NCBI RefSeq assembly: GCF_003369915.1
Contig: NC_046674.1
Coordinates: 11,594,001-11,658,000, forward strand
Reading direction: 5' to 3'
DNA: 64,000 nt
Origin: Drosophila miranda
Taxonomy: Eukaryota > Arthropoda > Insecta > Diptera > Drosophilidae
Positions 11,777-24,953 of this stretch are shown here, one piece after another. A program made the position numbers and the translations under genes. Numbering within the stretch: the stretch's first letter is position 1; each line of letters begins with the position of its first letter. The notes beneath the pieces were generated by a model, which did not search any database, was not told where the DNA came from, and was given only the letters and a program-made list of their open reading frames with translations.

Positions 11777-14700
11777 CTGCAAAGACAGAGGGTAATTCGA
11801 TTAGAAGCCAGCTTCTCTTCTCCGCTCTGTTCGGTTCCCATTAATCTCTGTCACTCCCTTCCGAGTGCAAGCTGTTTGTCTGTCTATCCCCATCCCCCCG
11901 CCCAAAGAGGCCGCCCACACGTTGCATTCCTCCGGGGGGCACCCATCAAATGTTAACCGAAATTAATTGCCACTAATTGCAGTTCAAAGCTGCATCGAAA
12001 AATATATCATAAATCCTGCTCCGATCTGCCAACGGAAACACTTGCAGCAAATAGCTGGAAATTGCCGAAAAAAACAAAGAAAAACAAAGAAAAGCTAAGG
12101 AAAATGTCTGCCAATTGGCCAATAAATCGCAGGAAATGAGGGGCAGAGGCAGGACAAAGGCAAGGGCGAACAAACAACGTATCGGATCGGATCGAAAGGC
12201 GCAGATAGCACCCCACCACACTGTCCTGCGGGAGGGACGAGCGAGGAGATAGGGGCCCGGTCGCGTGTCTGTGCAAACTTCTAATTAATTTCTCGCCTCA
12301 AATCTCAAATCTAAGCTTGGGGCCGGAAATGAATTTAAACTTTTAGAGCGGAAGTCAAAAGTTGCAATTTTTCTGCTGCAATTGTTTTGCAGCGAAAGGA
12401 AGTGCCCTTCCATTGCCGCTTGCCACCCGCCCGTACCGTGCCTTGTCATTGTTGCAAGCATTTATTGTTTATGCAACAAGAGCAACCCCAACCGGGGCCG
12501 GGGCCGGAAACGAACGTCGGACGGAGAGGAAGAACGGGCCAAAGAGTTGCTTAAACTAAAAGTCCCTCTGCCAGAAGTCCTGCCTCGATGCATACATCTT
12601 TGGCTTAGTCCCTTATTAATGGGCCGCTGATAAGCAGAGGCCTTCTGGAGTCCTTTCCCCCCAACCTCCTCCCGCCATGCGCCTTAAGTAGTCCCAAAGG
12701 AAGCTTTCGGTATTTTTATTTTAATTTCATTCGCCGCGACATTTAATTAATTCCCAGTTATCACCGCAAAGCAGTCGACAGCTCGGCTCTTTGTTCCCTC
12801 TCTGTGCTCTTGATGGTCTAAATGATGTCTAGCCGTTGGAGAGGAAAAAACCCACGTCCAACCGGGGATTGTGGAGGCAATGAATGCCCTGCAGAACATG
12901 TGGCAGTAGAGGAGTACCCCTGTCGGAGCTCCAAGGGTCCTATGCCCTTTGGAAAGCGTATACAAGGATAAAATTGCAGTCTTATGGGAAAATTCTCCAC
13001 ATGCCGCAGACATTGCGGTATTGGTACCCCAAAAACAGAGCACTTCTGATGAGCAGTAGCTGCTCGGATGGGGCACAGACGGCGATAATGCGGTTAGGGT
13101 TTAATTGCAGTCGAGCTGCTGAGGTCAGACGGCAGGAGGGAAGAGTGAGATGTGGGAAAAAGCAGCTCCAAACACTTAAAAGGGAAATTTAATACACTAA
13201 AGGAGCTTCAGTTCCAACAAACTGTTTGATTGTCACCAGAAATCACGATTCGAATGCCTAATCTCGGAGATTTGATAAACTTTTATGAACTCTGGCGATA
13301 AATATTCAGCGACACACAAAACTGTTGGAGTTTACGAGCTCTAGGCCTAACCCTCTTTCATCTCTTATCATCTCCAGCCGCACGACAACAAATCTCGCAT
13401 AATTATGGCCTAGACGTCATAAAATTTGATGTTTGCATCTTGTAAATGGTCCCCGGATCGAGTTATGTAGTTGTTGGTGCGAGGGGATAGGGGGATAGGC
13501 AGTTAAGTAAATTATCACGTCATGCGGGAAGGCCTGGGGGGAGTGGAGTGGAGTCCTCCGCGCGCCGCGCCGAAAGTTTTATGACAGCTACGTGCTCATA
13601 AATTTCGATGCACTTTTCGCACTGAAACATTTGTGGGTTGAATCATTTTATTGGCCTCTAAAATTAGCCCTGGCTTTGGGCCTGCGAATGGGACTGGGAT
13701 TGAGACTGGGGAAATGGATATGGAGTGCTTCTTTTCTCTTACTTGGGTTTTTGTTGCTTTAATTAGAAAAGTTGCCACGGCACTCTCTCTTGCTCTCTTC
13801 AGAGTCTGAGTGGGGTTCATTGAACTGTGGCGGGGGCTGTGTGGGGGGGCTGTGAGGGGCTCCGCCATTAGCTGCAGGTCCTTCAACAAACTTTAAATAT
13901 GCATTGCCCTCCCAGGAATCAGAGGAGCCACTAGGAGCCAGTGCTGCAATCAGCTCATCTCAATGGCAATCACTTAATTCGCTGCCACTTGCTGCTCTTG
14001 GCCCCCGCCACCCACCGCCCGCCGCCCACCGTGCCACGGATCATGGACCATGGGCCCTGGGCAAACATTTTTGCTCTCTCCCTCCCTCTCCCTCTCAATT
14101 CGCACACTTGAAATATTTACGCAATCAAAATTAATGCAACTGTCATGTTTTTCCTCCCGCAGGCAGGCCAGGACTCCACTCCTCCGGCCCCCTTTCCGCT
14201 GCCCAACCCTGTCGGAATGCATTTAGCGTTAAATGCAAATACACTTTAGAACTGTAGCCGACCGCAGCCGCTGCCTCCTGGCCCTGCCCCTCCCCCTGCT
14301 CCCGCTCCTGCTGCTGGTCCTCCTCCTGGCTGATGGACACGTTTAAATTTAAACAGTAAAACCAAACTCATTACCAACAACAAGCGCAGGAGCGGACCGG
14401 CCAGCGAGCGGGCATTGGGCGCCTGACTTCCGTCATTCCCAAGAGATTGGAGGACCTTCTCGCAGGACTCTCTCTGTTTGTGTGCTCTCAAGAACAAAAA
14501 AGGACACTATTGCGGAGAGGTGGATGCTCTTACGAGTCCGCTCCTGGACCGGGGGTGAGCGACATCGTTGAAATTACCAAAATGTCCTTTTGCGCAATTT
14601 TGTGGACATTGGAAATCGCTTTGATTGAACCGCATGCCCGGACGGGCAGACAACAAATACAGTACAGTCGCCCCGTCCAGGGGACACTGGACAATGGCCA

Positions 14701-17700
14701 CACATAAAACAAACACGTTGCCCAATCCCACTCCGCTCCCCGCTCACCCTTCTCTCACTCGCACTCGCACTCGCACTCCCTGCCCCATCTGGATGCACGG
14801 AACAACTCCGAAATCCACTTGAACATTGCAGCTGCAAATGCGCTTCGTTGCACTTACAATGCACATCAGAGAGTGTGGGGGGTGGGGGGGGCAAGGGATT
14901 GGGTGATTGGGGGCTTGGGGGCTGGCTGCTGGGGAGCCACAGGATATCCAGAGTCTGTAAATTGTCCAGCGAATGCGGATTGGGAATTGGTTTTATGTCG
15001 CTTGCGCCTCAATGGAGATGCATTTTACACTGCCCTGCTAATCTCCGAGTGGGGCGAAAGCGAAAGCGGCCCCCCCTCCCCACTCCCCACTCCCACCTCT
15101 CTCTCTCTCTCTCTCTAGAGCTCGTCCCCGAGCAGTTGACTTTGAAAATCAATTAACAACATCAAACAGAGGCCGGATGCTGACGTGGACAGCTGTCGGC
15201 CGGCCTACTCCTACTCTCCCGATCGGAGTCCTCCCGGCCTCCTCCCTGGGAAAGTGCGTAAATTGCAACTGTAAATCAAATATGACAACGCGAACGAGCG
15301 CCGGCAAAATCTGCATGTGTGTCAGTCACATTAATTGTCCACGCCCCCAGCGGCAGTGGCGGTGGCAGGGGCAGTGGCGGTGGCAGGGGCAGATCGGGGT
15401 TCGGTTTGCATTTTACGAGCACGAGTACGAGTACGAGTATTGTTGTGTTAATGAGTGTGCATAGGCAGCATCGATGGATGGCAATTTGCGCTGATGTGAC
15501 ACAAAAATGTGTTACCCCCGGTCGAGGCGGTGGCGGGGGCGGAGGCGCTGGCGGTGGCGGAAATTAAATTAATTGTATAGAAAAGTTGCTAAAAATATAG
15601 AATATTAATTGGATATTAATGGCGTACATGATAAATGCCTGATGGGAAAGCAGCTCCCCGGGAAACTGTCCATCGAATTCCATTTCAATATAAGCAAAGA
15701 AATCTCCTGATTGGATATACAGGAATCCTCTATAGCTGGAGACCGAGAATGCAAGCACAAAATACAGAGAGCACATTTTGGCAAGAAAATCTGACCAAAT
15801 CTTTTCTTCCTTTCTGCATTCGACTATTCAGAATTGGCTTTCCTGTTCCTCTTCCTTTTTTGAATAGTTCCTGCCGCAAAACCATTTTTAAACCCATCCC
15901 AGGGGATCTTTCCTATGCTAACACGATCTTTCCTCACGCTAGTGCCACAAAATCTTAATTATTTATTCATTTAAATAATAAATTCTGAAAAAATAAAGTT
16001 TTTGTGGAACAAAATTTATTGTCGTTTGGTGCAAATTACTGACAAAAAGAGAGTGCCACCGGCCATTATTTGAGATTTAAGCGTGGCCCTTTTCTGCTGA
16101 TCAAGAATGATCCAGCGGCATTCCATTCGTGTGGGTTCCTTCTTAGCCTGGTTAGAATTTCGAGGCAATCGGGATACCCCCTTCAAGGGTAGCATAATGA
16201 ATGCAACATTTCAATTTGTCTGCAGAGCTGCGACGTGAAGACAAACAGAGGGCGAAAGACAAACAAACGGCGAAGGAGAAGCACAGAAAAGCTTTTAAAT
16301 ATAAAGTTGACATACGTATATATATATATGTATATATGTATATTGCCTGCTGCTTGTTAACTTTTTCACGATATTGATGCAATGTCAATCGGGCGATCAA
16401 TAAAGCAGAGGAGCCACAGCAGCCTCGTCGCTCTAATTTCGCTCTTTTTTCCCCCATCAAATGCAAATTGATGACGCAATTGAGACATAAACTTGGGGGG
16501 TTGATTGGGGAGAGGGCGAGGGAGATGGAGATGGAGAGGAGAGGAGAGAGCTGCTTTATTGCCCCCCATTTTATTTCAATATTTGTCAGTGTATTCCTTG
16601 CTCGATATTTGCGTCTCTCGCTTATGTTTATTAAATATTTATCCTGCGACATTTATTTGAACATTTATGCACAAAGTGAGCTCCGATGCGGGGCCAGGAT
16701 TTATGGACATTTGATGTCGAAATGATGCGGACTGACCTTGTTATATTGGGTGCTTCTACGGGCGGATTGGGGGGTTGTCTCCTCTCCAATATGCAAAGCC
16801 ATGTAGCTGGAGCTCTCCACTGCGTATACTTGATATGCAATCTCTGCACGCCTTCGTCGTGTTTTGCATATTGTTTATTTCTTTTCCAGTTTCTGTTTCT
16901 GTTTCTATTTTTGCTTCTGGCTCTGCTTCTACTTCTGTTTCAGCCTGTGTTTTTTATACCCTTGCAATGGTTTCCATGAATTTTGACTATATTTTGGCCT
17001 CCTTTGGTATCGATCCGTACGTCCAATGGCAACGATGGATCTACAAGAGTATCAACACAATCGACCCAGAGGTCATGCTTTTGCTGTCTTTTGGATATGC
17101 AATCGGCAGAGACACTGGCTGCCTGCTCTCTGCCTCTGTTGACCTTTTGGAGGCTCCTCGCATCCGTATCCATATCGAATTCATTTCCCAGTTACAATAT
17201 TTAATTTGCTCTTACACAAATTGTTGCCATTTACGTTTTGTTCTATGCAAATTTTCTCAGCTGTGCCTGTATCTGTGTCTGTGTCTGTGTCCCGTCCCCT
17301 CGGACACGCACTCTTTTTGTCGGCTGAACAACATGCCACTACTCTGCTCTCCTCTGCTCTGCTCTGCTCTGCTCTCCTCTTCACTCCATAAATATATGTA
17401 GTATATTTTAAATTGAAATTTTAAGTAAATACGAGAGTAAAGTAAATTGGTTTGTGTACACCGTACTCCATAAAAAGCTGAAAATTCGTTTATTTTGCGA
17501 TTTCGTTTTTGTTAAATTTCTTTTGCCGCACTTTAAATCGCATGCAATTTAGGTGGAATTTTTTCAATTTGTTTTCCTTCACTTTCCCTAATCGACGAAT
17601 CGAGAACTTTACAATTTATGACTCTCCGCCTGGCTCTGGCTGAAGAAAACCAAGTTCCCAAACAAAGTTGCCCCTCAAGTCGGGAATTTATGCCAAACGA

Positions 17701-20260
17701 GGCCCCTCGTTTCCCCCCTCAAGCGGGGGATGTCGGTCGGTGCCGAAACTATCTGACTTGTGAGGGCTTGTGTTCGGTGTCGACTTAATTTCCACAGGAC
17801 CAGGAGCAGGCTGCAACACGCATAAACACAGGGGCACAGGGGCACAGGGGCACAGGAGAGCCGGAAACAGCGATCAATTGTCGGATTGTTGGCTGGGAGA
17901 ACCGGAAGCACAACAGGAAGGTGGGAGGAGCAGTAGCAGGCGCCCAACATATTGTGCAGGTGGAAAATTTATAATTTGCGAAATTGCCACACGCACGCAT
18001 GTTGGCAGCATGTTAAATGGACAGCCGAGGTCCTGCTGCTGGTCCTGGGCCTAGTCCTGGCCGTGGCCCCCACTCCTGCTGCCTTAAATTATGTTAACCT
18101 CAAACGAGACGGGACGATCCCGGGCCCTGCGACCCAGCCCGACCCGGACCTGGACCTGGACCTGGTCCTAGACACCGACCCGTATCCAGAGTTCGATTTA
18201 AGGCCTCGTTTATTTTGCCATCCACGCAGCAGAGGTGGAACGGAACAGGAGCGGGAGTCAGAGCCAGAGCTCGTCTGGTTCGTTGGTTGCATGTTGCAAA
18301 AGTTGTTGCCGTTGCACAACCGCATGCCACAACATGCAGTACTGGACGGCAGGGCTGTGGGAGGGCAGGGTGACCTGTGCTGGTGGTGGTGGCGGCGGGG
18401 CGGGTTGCTGTGTGGGGCTGGAGCGATTCGGTGGCGTCTGACATGCCCCACTTGGCAATTGCCAAAACTATTTGTTTGCATATTTAGACCAGGCCAAAGA
18501 AGAGAGCCAACAAGCCATGTTGTTGTGAAGTCATGTTAACTGTGAAATATGCGCATTTAAATGTGAATGAAAGCGGGGTAGCGGGGAGGCGGGAGGGGGT
18601 AGGCACCTGGAGGCATATTGATTGCAGGGCGCACACCCGTGTGCACTTTTGTGCGGCTGTCTATCTGCTGCTCGGCTGGAAGAAGCACTCCAGATCAAAG
18701 CTCATCTCTCCAGACGTAATTAAGCCATTTGCTGCACGTTTTTCCAATTCAAAAAAAAAAATGTATACTCTCCGGCCTCCCCCACCCCAGCCCCTCCCAG
18801 GCACAGCGTCTTCTTCTTATCGCCGCCTGCCACATCGAATGGGCCGCAAAATGCAAACGAAGTCGAAGAAATCCCCCATTTAAACCGTCGAATGGGGGAG
18901 AAATATGAATTGCGCCAAATAACAAGTCAAAATTTCATCCCCCCCGAAGGCCGCGACGTACCCCTCAGAGGGGAGGGGGGCGCAGGGTGGACAGGGTGCC
19001 CGTTGGGCATGGAATTCGTGGAAAAATCACGCGCGCTTATCTGGCGCGGCCGTAACCTTAACCAAACCCACGCAATTAACGCCCATTGGGGGCTGTCAGT
19101 ATGAAAAATGAGCCAAGGGGCGGGGCACCCACAGAGGAATACCCCATTCCATTCCAGGGCGTTCGGGATGGGGGAGGGGCGAGTGTGCCCATTCTTGAGC
19201 AATTGTGAAATGATTTGCAAGGACGACGAGGCCAAAGAAATCGAATTCTACTCGACTCCTTCGATGGCTACAAATTTTAATTGCTTCAGCGATAGCGGAG
19301 GAGGACTCGGGGCGTGGCAGGACGCACAGGACTCGAGGCAGGCAGGCAGGCGGCTGCGTCTTGGCAATACGAATCGCATTGATAAGAGAGTCACGTTCTG
19401 TTGCCAGCCGTTGCTGGGGCTGTGGCTGGGGCTGGTGGGAGTGGCAAAGACAATGTTGTTGCTGTCTTCATTATCAATGACAGGAACAAACGGAAAAGAG
19501 AGGGGGCGGGTCGGTGGGGAAGGGCTGCAAACAATGGTTACTCTTTTATTGCCTGTGCCTCAGAGTAAAATTGATAAGATGCTGAAAATGACTTGGAAAA
19601 CAATAAACGTGGGCATGAAACGAATAAAACGAATAAAGCGAACGAAGGAACGTACATTTTTGTTCAGTTAACAGTGAAATGAATGGATAGATAGGCGGTG
19701 TCTGGCTGGCTGGCTGTATCTGCTCCCCCTACCCCCCCGCCAGGAGTGGTGCATAAACAGAACGTTTGCCACATTTTAATGAGTGTTTTTTGGGGGAGTC
19801 ACTGACTCATTGATAGGTTCCACCACACCCCCCACTCGACTGCCGGAGAGGTGCAAACTTTTGTCCCCGAAAAAACAATTTCAAGTATTCCAAAGAGCAA
19901 AACTTTTCCCCAAAAGATACTCGTAACTGGGTAAGGACTCGGTTAACCCAGGAGTCCCCTAGCTGAGGCTGAAATATGAGCTGCATCAGGGCTACCCCCC
20001 CCATGGCCTCTCTTTAAGTCTGACCCATTTGCCCAGTCAGCCAAAAAATCGGGGGAGACGCCCCCCAATCGGTGCTAATTTCAAGAGCCAAGAGCTTGAG
20101 AGTCGTTTAATAAAATTTCATTCCTGCCCGTGAGGAAAGACAACAAAAGTCGCGCATCAAAGTCCTGGCCAGAGTCCGTTCCAAGAGCTGCAACAAAATT
20201 TTATGAAATACTCGCAATCGCACTCGCTTTCATTGTTGGAGCTGTGGAGCACACATTTTA

Positions 20261-20281
20261 TGTGTGTGTGTGTGTGTGTGT
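20261..20281. repeat. (TG)n microsatellite
   Basis: An uninterrupted TG dinucleotide run of about ten units. Confidence 0.85.
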
Positions 20282-22643
20282 GCTGGAGGCTATAAAATTT
20301 TAGCGCTAGCAAAAGTCTCCAAAGAGCTTCTGCCTTCTGCCCTCTCCCCTCTCCGCTGTCTGCTGGCTCGCCTTTGGCTAATAATACCAGGGCATTTACA
20401 CCTTTATGGGGCGTACTTAGAAGCGTTTATTTATGCTAATGGCGGCGGGGGCGGGGGCGGGGGGCAGGCAGTGGTGCTTGCCGCTAATTCTACCCCGAAG
20501 CACTGTAAAAGCATTGAAAGCCAAACAACAAGGGATACTGAGCTTAAGATTGGAGCAGGTAAACTTCCAAGGATGTGCAATGTAAGTATATTTCATCACA
20601 CAGGACCCGAAAGTTCGAGCAGCTCTTGACCTCCCCATCCCGCATCCCCCACCAGCCGTGCCACCGTGCCACCACCACCTAGCCAACATCCAACGAACGA
20701 CTCTTTCGTGCTTCACATTCCTGTCTCGAATGTGTTTGTAATTTCCCTAGAGTGTGTTTGACTTTGACGACTTAAGTTGTAAAACTTTAACATTATCATT
20801 TTCACTACGAGACGGTACGATGGGGCGATGGAGCGACGACGAGCAGGCGGCCATCCTGCTGGAGATCCTGGCAGCATGTGTGTGCTTCAGATGTTTGTCC
20901 TCTGGCCAGACAGACATTTTGATGATGTTGACCTTCGCTACTTTTACTTTCATCCTCCGCAGAGCCAGCCGCCGCCCAAGGAGCTCTCTTCGGCTGCTTC
21001 TTTTAAACTTTCCTGCGACCCCAGGACACTGTTGACATATCGCATTACAAGCGAGGAGCATGCTCGAGAGAGAGAGAAAGTTCAGGGAGCCAGGCCAGGA
21101 CAGGCCAGGCCAGGTCGGGCCTCCTCTGGTCTCTGGTCTTGGCCTTGGCTCGTATTACCAAATCCCAAACCGATATTTTGGTGGATTCCTTCTCGTATGT
21201 GTCAATTAGTTCAATCAGAAGGCGAACACACATCAACCGCATGTGCCACCCCCTGGCGTAGCAACCCCCAGTCCTCGCACCCACCCCTGAGCTCTCATTT
21301 TAAAGGTTTTCCCGGCTCGCGTCCGCTGTTTTCCACCAACGAATGGAACAAAAAAATATACAATCAGCAAAGGAAACAAGGTAAACCAAAGCAAACCAGC
21401 CACCCTCCGCCCCACAGTTTTTTAAAAAATTATATCAATTAGTTTGATGTATTGTGCGTGTGTGTGGGTCGTGGGTCGTGAGTCAGGGTCCCAGGGCCCA
21501 GGTCCCTGCAAAATGACGCCTGGGTGAAAAATTTGGGCAACAGCTTAGGTAAATACCCGTAGATGAACTCGTCTCGGGTTTCGTGTTCTGTATGTACATT
21601 TCGAAATGGAAAAGTTGAAGGATATTGATTCGCACTGGATGGCAGGGGCGTTCAAAAGGCTGCCGCTGGCGGCCAACCACTTGGCTGGCTCTTAGACAGT
21701 GTTGCAGTTAACCCTCAACAGATTGATCATCTAAAACGCACATAAAAACCCATCACAAAGGATCCGTATATAGATAGCACACTTCCAATCTTCTCCCTGT
21801 TTCGTGTCAAAAACAACCTAAAGGATCAACAAAAAAGTGGGACAAATACCCAAAAATGTATGGAGTGTCCGCTTAAAGGTGTATTTGAAAGAAAGAGAAC
21901 GATATGATATCTTGGTAGAGCCCTATCTATCCCCTATCTGTAGAAGCTCGCAAACATTTCTTTGTTTTTAATTGATTTATTCATTAATTTATAATTATCT
22001 TCGAACCAGCGATAGAAAGGAAAAGTATACAGTTTTACAGATCTAGATAAATACCATATTTATATACCCTAAATGGTTCAGGTTCCACCTACAGAAAGGT
22101 AAGCGAATATATATATATATTATACGCAATGCCTGTATTTTCATCGAACAAATGAACCTTCGAATGTGTCTTTTTCCTTCACGATCTGCTGTTCTTTCTT
22201 CAGACATCCCGACTTTGCCCCAATCACCTCTCCCACGAACATTTCTTGGGCTTTGTTTGGAATTCTCATTTGAATCTTATCTCACATTCAATCCAGTCCC
22301 GAGCAAAACTGTTTTCATCGTCAGAGCGAACCAGTTTTTTTTCTCACACATTGAATCAATTTTCCCCGTTTTGCTCCGCTTTCCATAAATGTTAACCTGA
22401 TATTTAGCTCTTACGGCTTATCGCAAACGATTTCCGCGTGCGCCGTAAATTATAATCAAATTGGGAGAGAGTCAAGCTGATTTATGCATTTCCTATAAGT
22501 ATGGCCAGCCAGCCAGGCAGCCCGTGCAGATCCCTCACTTGTGCTCAACACGGGCATAACAACCCCCAGCCCCCGCCCGAAAAGCCAAAAGGTAAACACG
22601 TCAGGAGCGGCGCTCGGCCCGGCTCACCCTTTGACACGCGTCC

Positions 22644-22694
22644 CAGGTCCAGGTCCGGGTCCGGGTCCGGGTCTGGGTCCGGGTCCTGGTCCTG
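22644..22694. repeat. GGTCCG-type hexamer tandem repeat
   Basis: About eight diverged copies of a GGTCCG/GGTCTG hexamer. The same motif recurs at many unrelated places in the window and is typical of GC-rich Drosophila intronic DNA. Confidence 0.75.
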
Positions 22695-23383
22695 GCACTC
22701 ACAAAGACATAATCAGCTCGATTTCGTAAATCTCGACAAGCTGCTTATCTGATGAAATGTGAGCGGAGTTGCAAGGATCTCCGTCCATGATTAACATCTT
22801 TCGCTCATGTTCACAGAGCAGACTTCCGGCCTGGGCAGGGGCTGGGCCGTTGCATGGGCCTGTCCTGTCAGGATGACAGCGAGGGCGTCAGAAGGAAACG
22901 TGCTGAACCACTCTAAGTACAGTAAGGCCCGACGCGTGCTCCTGTCACACTCGCAGAGGCAGTTGGGGCAGAGAGACAGGGATCTCCGCACTGATTGGCA
23001 TCGGAAATTGAAGTGTTTTTATTAATTCCAAAGTCGACTTTTTGCACTGTCTTCGATGGTATTGCGAATGTTTCATTTCTGGTCAAGTTCGATCCGGCCC
23101 GTGGCCCCGGCGGGGGTGGAGGGTATTTCCGCTGCTTTGTTTCGTTTCTGTGGCCATAATTGAAATTCATCGCTGGCAGATTTCGTTGCCAAATTGATTG
23201 ACAGCCGAGCGCGTGGAGAGATTGACGCTTATTGAATTGACTCATCCACTGATCATCCATCCATCCACCCATCCGCCCATCCAGAGGGTGGCAGCACTCA
23301 AAATCTGACGCAGCAACTGTTGCACCAACTCGTGTGGAAGAAGCGGAAGGAAAGAGCGTTTTGGCAGTGGGAGAAACGACGAG

Positions 23384-23410
23384 TATAACTCGCTTTTGAC
23401 TCTGTTGTCA
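23384..23410 (+). promoter_or_regulatory. Possible TATA/Inr core promoter of the NDUFA7-like gene
   Basis: A TATAA at 23384-23388 (within GAGTATAACTCG) is followed about 26 bp later by a TCACT initiator-like word with its A at 23410. That would give a 73-nt 5'UTR before the start codon at 23483. The spacing fits a TATA-Inr promoter, but both motifs are short, and a TCAG-type initiator nearer the ATG is an alternative. Confidence 0.3.
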
Positions 23411-23482
23411 CTCCAAAATACCTCACACTCTATCCAAATTCTCAGCTCTCAGACACTCTCGAACTACATAAATTCATAGGAA

Positions 23483-23959
23483 ATGCCTCCCAGCCTCAAG
23501 CACCGCGATGTGGCCCAGTTTCTGAGCAAGATTCGTGACTTTCTCCTGGGCCGCAGACACAAGACGGCCCACCGCTTCGCGGACACGATATCGCCGCGCA
23601 CTCAGCCCCAGCCGGACATTCCGTCCGGCCCGTTTCGACGTCTGTTCGGCAACTATTACTACACGAGGGATGCACGGAGCGCCGTGAAGCCGACCATCGA
23701 TGTTGTCCAGCAGCGAAGGGACATGCTGGCAGCCAAGGTAAAGGCCAAGGCTGCGGCCAAAGCGGCGGCCGAGGCACCCAAGGCAGCGCCAGCACAGCCG
23801 GGAGGTAAGCCTCCGCCACCCACACCCACACCCCCACCACCGAAGCCCCCAAGCCCACCAAAGGCAGGTGGCGATTCCGATTCCGGGTTCAAGACCCCTC
23901 CCACACCCGGAAAGAAGCATGCCTGGGACAGATCGGCAAACTATAGAAATTCCTGCTGA
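23483..23959 (+). CDS. NADH dehydrogenase (complex I) subunit NDUFA7/B14.5a-like
   Basis: This encodes a predicted 158-residue accessory subunit of mitochondrial complex I, acting in the inner membrane. The family signature is clear: an N-terminal helix ending in FLLGRR (residues 20-25), then RTQPQPDIPSGP (39-50), then NYYYTRDAR (57-65). The tail PGKKHAWD resembles the usual C-terminal end. Family members are usually about 100-115 residues. The extra length is an Ala/Lys-rich stretch (about 83-105) followed by a Pro/Thr-rich stretch (about 106-135). The frame is uninterrupted and intronless, with AATAAA 294 nt after the stop (24253-24258). It is nested on the opposite strand in a probable intron of a long gene. 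Compactness, nesting and a degenerate low-complexity insert suggest a derived paralogue, possibly testis-biased like D. melanogaster ND-B14.5AL; that expression is inference. Confidence 0.9.
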   Translation: MPPSLKHRDVAQFLSKIRDFLLGRRHKTAHRFADTISPRTQPQPDIPSGPFRRLFGNYYYTRDARSAVKPTIDVVQQRRDMLAAKVKAKAAAKAAAEAPKAAPAQPGGKPPPPTPTPPPPKPPSPPKAGGDSDSGFKTPPTPGKKHAWDRSANYRNSC

Positions 23960-24165
23960 AATCTAATTGAGTCCCCGCCCCCACTCGGACTCAATTACGG
24001 AATCTTAGGCGCTGGGGGAGACGGAATCGACGGAATCGACCTGACAATCGGCTCACAATGCGGCGGGTCATAAAAAATGTAAATCTAATTAAATGTCCGC
24101 TCTGGAAAATCATTTATTGCACCTGCATGAAAATTTAATTAAGCGCACACACAATTATCGGACGA

Positions 24166-24240
24166 AGAGGCGGACAGGCGGACAGGCGGACAGGCGGAGG
24201 GACAGTGAGGGCCAAAAGGGTACGGACGGACGGACGGACG
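24166..24240. repeat. GACAGGCG and GGAC tandem repeats
   Basis: About four GACAGGCG-type octamers are followed a short way on by a run of GGAC tetramers. They lie in the 3' flank of the NDUFA7-like gene, before its candidate poly(A) signal, and so may be transcribed in its 3'UTR. Confidence 0.8.
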
Positions 24241-24927
24241 TAAAGCCATAACAATAAATATGCGAACTTAATAACATTTAATGCCATCAAAATGTATATT
24301 TACAATTTAAAGCGAGGCAATTTGCTGGACGTTGAGTGGATTATGGGAAATTGTTAATGATGATTTCAGGTCGATTGTTAATTGTCGTCTGTCGTCTGTC
24401 GACTGTCGTCTGGGAGGCTGCGAAATTTATGCTGATGACTTTCGCCCATCGATTTATTGATTGAAGTTTTGATCCCTTCTCTCAGTCGAGGCCATGCCGC
24501 CATCATTCAAACAGAAAAGAAAACATAATCAGATTTTGGGTGTTATGCAAAAAAAAGAAGGAAAAAGAAAAAGAAATATCCCTCGCTCAATTTACGAGTA
24601 TTGAAATTACCCTTATACTCGAGAAGAGCCCAGAGAGACCCAGATCGAAACGGAGGGTTGACTTGGCCCGTTCCCTCCTGCCCCTGCCCCCTGCCCCCTG
24701 CCCCCAGCCCCGTTTCCCGCAGCTGGAGTGTCAGATTGAAAAAGGGTGTCAATTGCCTGGAAACTCATTGGCAATGGGGGTGGGGAGGGGGATGGGGGGG
24801 GGGCTGTCAAGTCAACATGTTGCCGGGCTCTTCATCCGCCAGCAGCCAGGCAGCCAGCAGTTGGCGAAATATGAGACTGTAGCACACTTTTCTGCGTCTC
24901 TTATCCGCATTTCATATTTCAAGTATA

Positions 24928-24953
24928 CACGCGTGTGTGTGTGTGTGTGTGTG
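24928..24953. repeat. (GT)n microsatellite
   Basis: An uninterrupted GT run of about 12 units. Confidence 0.9.

Larger units (their letters stand above)
11777..23382. other. Non-coding stretch, probable intron 2 (left part)
   Basis: I find no gene in this segment. Open frames here consist of low-complexity or frame-shadow sequence. It holds CTGG/CACC-rich tracts, a short ACGAGT repeat near 15.42 kb, an AT-rich patch at about 15.56-16.03 kb, a TG run at 20.26 kb and an AT-rich, repeat-like patch at about 21.73-22.13 kb. In the proposed gene model it belongs to the 21.9-kb intron between the 107-nt and 39-nt minus-strand exons. Confidence 0.5.

Noticed and set aside
14854-14870. Minus-strand donor-like GTAAGTGC
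   Set aside because: No matching acceptor or open exon upstream; an isolated donor motif is expected by chance in 64 kb.
16775-17401. 208-codon plus-strand frame
   Set aside because: The frame is driven by TTTCTGTTTCTG, TGTCTG and CTGCTCT repeats; the antisense frames are equally open and no family features appear.
20828-21442. 204-codon plus-strand frame
   Set aside because: Low complexity (CAGGCCAGG, CCACCC), no recognised domain and no splice or promoter context.
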